A stretch of DNA of 6,645 nt, from contig CAZCFA010000101.1 of assembly GCA_964497825.1 (NCBI GenBank), positions 1-6,645 on the forward strand. The letters are read 5' to 3'. Below, piece by piece: positions 4,392-6,645 of the stretch; position 1 is the first letter of the stretch; every line of letters starts with the position of its first letter. Under the pieces are notes generated by a model. That model did not search any database and was not told the DNA's origin. It saw nothing but the letters and a program-made list of their open reading frames with translations. This stretch comes from RHKX01 sp964497825 (lineage in GTDB: Bacteria; Actinomycetota; Thermoleophilia; Solirubrobacterales; 70-9). The position numbers were made by a program, and so were the translations under genes.

Positions 4392-5627
4392 ATGAGCTCG
4401 AGGATCCTTCTTCTGACGATCGTGGCGACGGCGGCGGCGGCGATCTTCGCGGCGGGCGCGAGCGCGGCGCCGACGGCGCCGCTGCCGGGCGGCAAGTACG
4501 TCGGCAAGGCGGCCGCGGGGACCGGCAAGCGGGTCGTCGTCAAGGTCCGCTCAGCCAACAGCTACGAGCAGCTCCGCGGCGTCGTCCGGTTCGGGTGTGC
4601 CGGCGTCAAGGCCCGCTTCCGCACCGACGACGGGCGCTTCGTCGCCCGCAAGGGCCGCCACGGCCGGACGATCTTCAGGGTCAGGGGCCGGTTCGTGAAC
4701 ATGAACGTGGCCAAGGGCAAGGTCCTGCGGCTCAACCGGCACCTGCGCCACGGGTCATGCCGCCCGTCCCGCTTCCGGGCCGGGCTCGACAACGCGCCGC
4801 CGATCCACCAGCGCACCGTCACCTACGGGCCGTTCACGGTCGAGCCCAGCATGGGCCACGGCCACGGCCACGGCGGGCTCAACACCGGGCTCGGCAACAT
4901 CGAGAAGCCCTGCGAGGACTGCTCGATCGTCGCGATGTCGGCCGATCTGACCGAGGCCGACGGCCGCCGTGCGAACTTCAACACCCAGTCGATGCTGCAC
5001 CACGTCGTCTTCTTCAACCAGAGCGCGCCCGATGCGACCTGTCCGGGCTGGCGCCAGCGCTTCTTCGCGTCCGGCAACGAGCGGACGCCGTTCCTGATCC
5101 CGCGCGGCTTCGGCTATCCGGTCGCGGCGAGCGATCGCTGGCGGCTGATCACCCACCTGATGAACATGGGCGAGCAGACCAAGGACCTCTACATCACGGT
5201 CAGCTTCGCCTACGTCGACGGCACGACCGAGCTACAGCCCGTGAAGCCGTTCTGGATCGACATCAACAACTGCGGCAGCTCGCAGTACGAGACCCCCGCC
5301 GGTGATCACACCGAGGTCCGCGACTTCACCGTGACGCCGGATATGGCCGGCACGCTGGTTGCGATCGGCGGCCACCTGCACGACCACGGCACCCACATCT
5401 CGGCGACCGACACGACCACCGGGCAGCTGCTCTGCGACGGCGCCGCCGGCTACGACAACGACCCCTCCTACATGGGCCACATCGACACCGTCGGCGGCTG
5501 CCTCGGCCGCTCGCTGGGGACGCTCAACGTCGGCGACAACCTCGAGCTGCGCAGCAGCTACAACGCGCCCGAGGCGCTCCCCGACGTGATGGGGATCATG
5601 GTCGGCTACGTCGCGCCGCCGGGCTGA
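4392..5627 (+). CDS. Secreted PHM/DBM-like copper type II monooxygenase-fold protein with extra N-terminal domain
   Basis: 411 residues. A signal peptide spans 1-26 (hydrophobic LLLTIVATAAAAIFAA, cleavage near ASA). Residues 30-130 form a basic beta-rich domain with one Cys pair (C69, C123). A linker with GHGHGHGG (155-162) leads to C174xxC177, and then a region resembling the two copper domains of peptidylglycine alpha-hydroxylating monooxygenase (PHM) and dopamine beta-monooxygenase. MLHHVVFFN (201-209) matches the His-His copper site. IPRGFGYPVAASDRWRLITH (236-255) matches PHM 'LPKGVGF...VLQVHY', with H255 as the third ligand. GGHLHDHG (326-333) matches the 'HTH' site, and DVM (398-400) matches 'DEM'. 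H328 to M400 is 72 residues, the same as H242 to M314 in rat PHM. The rat PHM substrate residues R240, N316 and Y318 align by eye with G326, I402 and V404, so peptidyl-glycine is unlikely to be the substrate. An oxidative copper enzyme outside the cell is inferred. A non-catalytic copper-binding protein is the alternative. The start is supported by GGGAG 7 nt upstream. Confidence 0.75.
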   Translation: MSSRILLLTIVATAAAAIFAAGASAAPTAPLPGGKYVGKAAAGTGKRVVVKVRSANSYEQLRGVVRFGCAGVKARFRTDDGRFVARKGRHGRTIFRVRGRFVNMNVAKGKVLRLNRHLRHGSCRPSRFRAGLDNAPPIHQRTVTYGPFTVEPSMGHGHGHGGLNTGLGNIEKPCEDCSIVAMSADLTEADGRRANFNTQSMLHHVVFFNQSAPDATCPGWRQRFFASGNERTPFLIPRGFGYPVAASDRWRLITHLMNMGEQTKDLYITVSFAYVDGTTELQPVKPFWIDINNCGSSQYETPAGDHTEVRDFTVTPDMAGTLVAIGGHLHDHGTHISATDTTTGQLLCDGAAGYDNDPSYMGHIDTVGGCLGRSLGTLNVGDNLELRSSYNAPEALPDVMGIMVGYVAPPG

Positions 5628-5633
5628 GCAGCC

Positions 5634-5649
5634 GGGCGTCGCGGCGCCC
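5634..5649 (+). terminator. Short GC stem-loop after the copper-monooxygenase-like gene
   Basis: GGGCG (5634-5638) and CGCCC (5645-5649) flank the 6-nt loop TCGCGG, 7 nt after the stop. It has only five pairs and no U-tract, so it is a weak terminator candidate. Confidence 0.35.
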
Positions 5650-5702
5650 ACCAACCGGACCCTCGGGTTTGCCGAACCGCCGATCGGGCCCGCGGAAACC
5701 TG

Positions 5703-5712
5703 TTACGTTCAC
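5703..5712 (+). promoter_or_regulatory. TTACGTTCAC promoter box, copy 2
   Basis: This copy is identical to the 10-mer at 4349-4358. Here TGTTACGTT also fits an extended -10 (TGNTANNNT). It lies 79 nt before the ATG at 5792, leaving a leader of about 75 nt whose function is unknown. Confidence 0.5.
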
Positions 5713-5777
5713 CGCCTGACCGGCAGGGGCCGCCACGCGAGTCCGGCGCCCCGGCGGTCAAGCACAAGACGATCACC

Positions 5778-5785
5778 GGGAGGGG
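5778..5785 (+). promoter_or_regulatory. Ribosome binding site deciding the start at 5792
   Basis: GGGAGGGG directly abuts an ATG at 5786, too close for initiation there. The next in-frame ATG at 5792 sits 8 nt after the GGAGG core, the normal spacing, so translation most likely starts at 5792. Confidence 0.65.
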
Positions 5786-5791
5786 ATGATC

Positions 5792-6376
5792 ATGCCCAGC
5801 AGCGATAAGAGCTTCGGCTTTGGGATCGCGCTCGCCGCCACGGCGCTGCTCGCGCTGGCGGCGACGCCGGCCCAGGCCCGGCCGGCGCGCGTCGTCGACG
5901 TCACGGCGAAGACGACCGCGAAGGCGACCTTCGGGGCCGGCGAGGTCGGCGGCGACTACACGGGGAAGATCAGCTTCCCGAAGGTGCGGCCGTTCTCCGG
6001 CGGCAAGCAGGTGCCGAAGAAGATGGTCAAGGCCGCTCGCAACGCCTGCTACGGGCTCTACGCCGGCGGCACGAGCCGCCACGGAACGCCGTACGTGAAG
6101 CTGGTGCAGCGCCCGCTCAAGTACGGCGGCCTGGCGCTCAACGACCGCTCCGAGACCAAGTTCACCGGCAAGGGAAAGTGGACGACCTGGGCGCTCGGCG
6201 GCTCCGACCACGAGCCCTACGCGGGCATGAAGATCGAGGTCCGGGGCGGCCTGTTCGACCAGTACCGCAACGACCGCCGCAACTTCGCGCCGACCAAGTT
6301 CAGGTTCCGTGGCAAGGGGCGGATCGCGCACTGCCACGCCTTCACCAAGGTGATCAGACCGCCCAACCGCGGCTGA
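5792..6376 (+). CDS. Secreted protein of unknown function, two cysteines
   Basis: I do not recognise this family. 194 residues from ATG 5792. Residues 1-29 form a signal peptide: MPSSDKSFGFG, then hydrophobic IALAATALLALAATP, with an AQA cleavage site after 29. The mature part of about 165 residues is basic (many Lys/Arg), rich in Gly and aromatics, and probably mostly beta. Notable segments are GGDYTGKISFPKVRPFSGGK (53-72), ARNACYGLYAGG (82-93), KGKWTTWALGGSDHEPYAG (127-145) and GRIAHCHAFTKV (176-187). C86 and C181 are the only cysteines and probably form a disulfide linking the two halves. The HCH at 180-182 could bind metal, but there is no wider motif to support this. It shares a promoter box with the copper-monooxygenase-like gene upstream and is also exported, so joint regulation is likely. 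A strong hairpin follows. An ATG at 5786 would add two residues but is too close to the ribosome binding site. Confidence 0.75.
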   Translation: MPSSDKSFGFGIALAATALLALAATPAQARPARVVDVTAKTTAKATFGAGEVGGDYTGKISFPKVRPFSGGKQVPKKMVKAARNACYGLYAGGTSRHGTPYVKLVQRPLKYGGLALNDRSETKFTGKGKWTTWALGGSDHEPYAGMKIEVRGGLFDQYRNDRRNFAPTKFRFRGKGRIAHCHAFTKVIRPPNRG

Positions 6377-6398
6377 CCCCGGGCCGCCGTCGCTGCCG

Positions 6399-6426
6399 CG
6401 CCGGCGACGAGCGTTGCTCGCCGGCG
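6399..6426 (+). terminator. Strong stem-loop after the unknown secreted-protein gene
   Basis: CGCCGGCG plus AGC on the left (6399-6412, with a 3-nt ACG bulge) pairs with GCTCGCCGGCG (6416-6426) around a GTT loop. That gives 11 base pairs, starting 22 nt after the stop. It has no U-tract but is among the most stable hairpins in the window, so a terminator is likely. Confidence 0.55.
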
Positions 6427-6430
6427 GGCG

Positions 6431-6634
6431 GCGGGGCGGCCGGCGCACCGGGCGCGCTGGGCGAGTTGACCACGTGGACGGTGGCAAAGTCGCCCCGCGT
6501 CGTCTGAGCGCCGCTCGCGCTCGTCGCCGGGCGGGCGGGGCGGCCGGCGCACTGGGCGCGCTGGGCGAGTTGACCACGTAGGCGGTGGCAAAGTCGCCCC
6601 GCGTCGTCTGAGCGCCGCTCGCGCTCGTCGCCGC
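6431..6634. repeat. 104-bp direct tandem repeat, two copies
   Basis: The segment from 6431 recurs from 6535 at an exact 104-nt offset. It can be followed through GCGGGGCGGCCGGCGC, GCGAGTTGACCACGT, GTGGCAAAGTCGCCCCGCGT and CGCTCGCGCTCGTCGCC. I count about three substitutions: C/T at 6449, and G/A and A/G around 6476-6478. Copy 1 contains the palindrome CCACGTGG (6470-6477), which is lost in copy 2. The unit is not a multiple of 3, and frames through it are unconvincing, so it is probably non-coding. Further copies may lie beyond the window edge. Confidence 0.85.
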
Positions 6635-6645
6635 CGGCCGCCGGC

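Noticed and set aside
5606..6577. 323-codon minus-strand open frame through the tandem repeat and the unknown secreted gene
   Set aside because: The opposite strand has a signal peptide, ribosome binding site and terminator. The minus frame is Arg/Ala/Pro-rich, and the 104-bp repeat shifts frame between copies.
6431..6634. CRISPR array reading of the terminal repeat
   Set aside because: There are only two contiguous 104-bp copies with no spacers, far longer than CRISPR repeats.

Overview
The window is very GC-rich DNA, with actinobacterial codon use, GTG and TTG starts, and apparently leaderless promoters. Several proteins match styles that I associate with class Thermoleophilia (Solirubrobacterales and relatives): an Arg-rich secreted protein with the 'TAPxTTIxSGP...FxCxLDxGxxxxCxSPYTT' Ig-like module, a TOBE/HTH regulator next to a DUF6457 protein, and several secreted proteins of unknown role. 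The taxonomic placement is inference from protein style. No tRNA, rRNA, CRISPR array or insertion sequence was seen.

Layout. Positions 1-573 hold two truncated genes that collide. A piece of a DUF3866-type protein reads rightward from the window edge to about 130. The first 146 residues of a decarboxylating 6-phosphogluconate dehydrogenase read leftward from 573 to about 136. Both lose homology at the same point, so this is either a rearrangement breakpoint or an assembly chimera. Positions 574-840 are non-coding and carry a three-copy GCCGAACGTC repeat cluster with a perfect inverted repeat. Positions 841-2264 hold three leftward genes: a two-gene unit (MerR/HTH-TOBE regulator and DUF6457 protein, 1 nt apart) that suggests molybdate or molybdenum-cofactor physiology, a perfect 18-bp palindrome, then a secreted Ig-like protein with its own leaderless promoter. 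Positions 2265-2628 are a divergent regulatory region with two strong inverted repeats.

The right half is rightward. 2629-3021 is a ketosteroid-isomerase-like protein with all three catalytic residues. 3124-4224 is an ArsP/YraQ-family (DUF318) permease. 4392-5627 is a secreted protein whose C-terminal 240 residues look like the two-domain copper monooxygenase fold of PHM and dopamine beta-monooxygenase, with every copper ligand placed as expected. 5792-6376 is a secreted 194-residue protein of unknown function. The last two genes share a 10-bp promoter box, TTACGTTCAC, and may be co-regulated. Stem-loops follow most of the rightward genes. The window ends in a 104-bp tandem duplication.

The genes do not form one obvious pathway. 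The most interesting object is the PHM/DBM-like secreted copper protein. It keeps the metal sites but lacks the residues that bind peptide substrate in PHM, and it carries an extra N-terminal domain and a His-rich linker. The unknown secreted protein is its likely regulatory partner. The window start needs an assembly check before either gene there is called a pseudogene.
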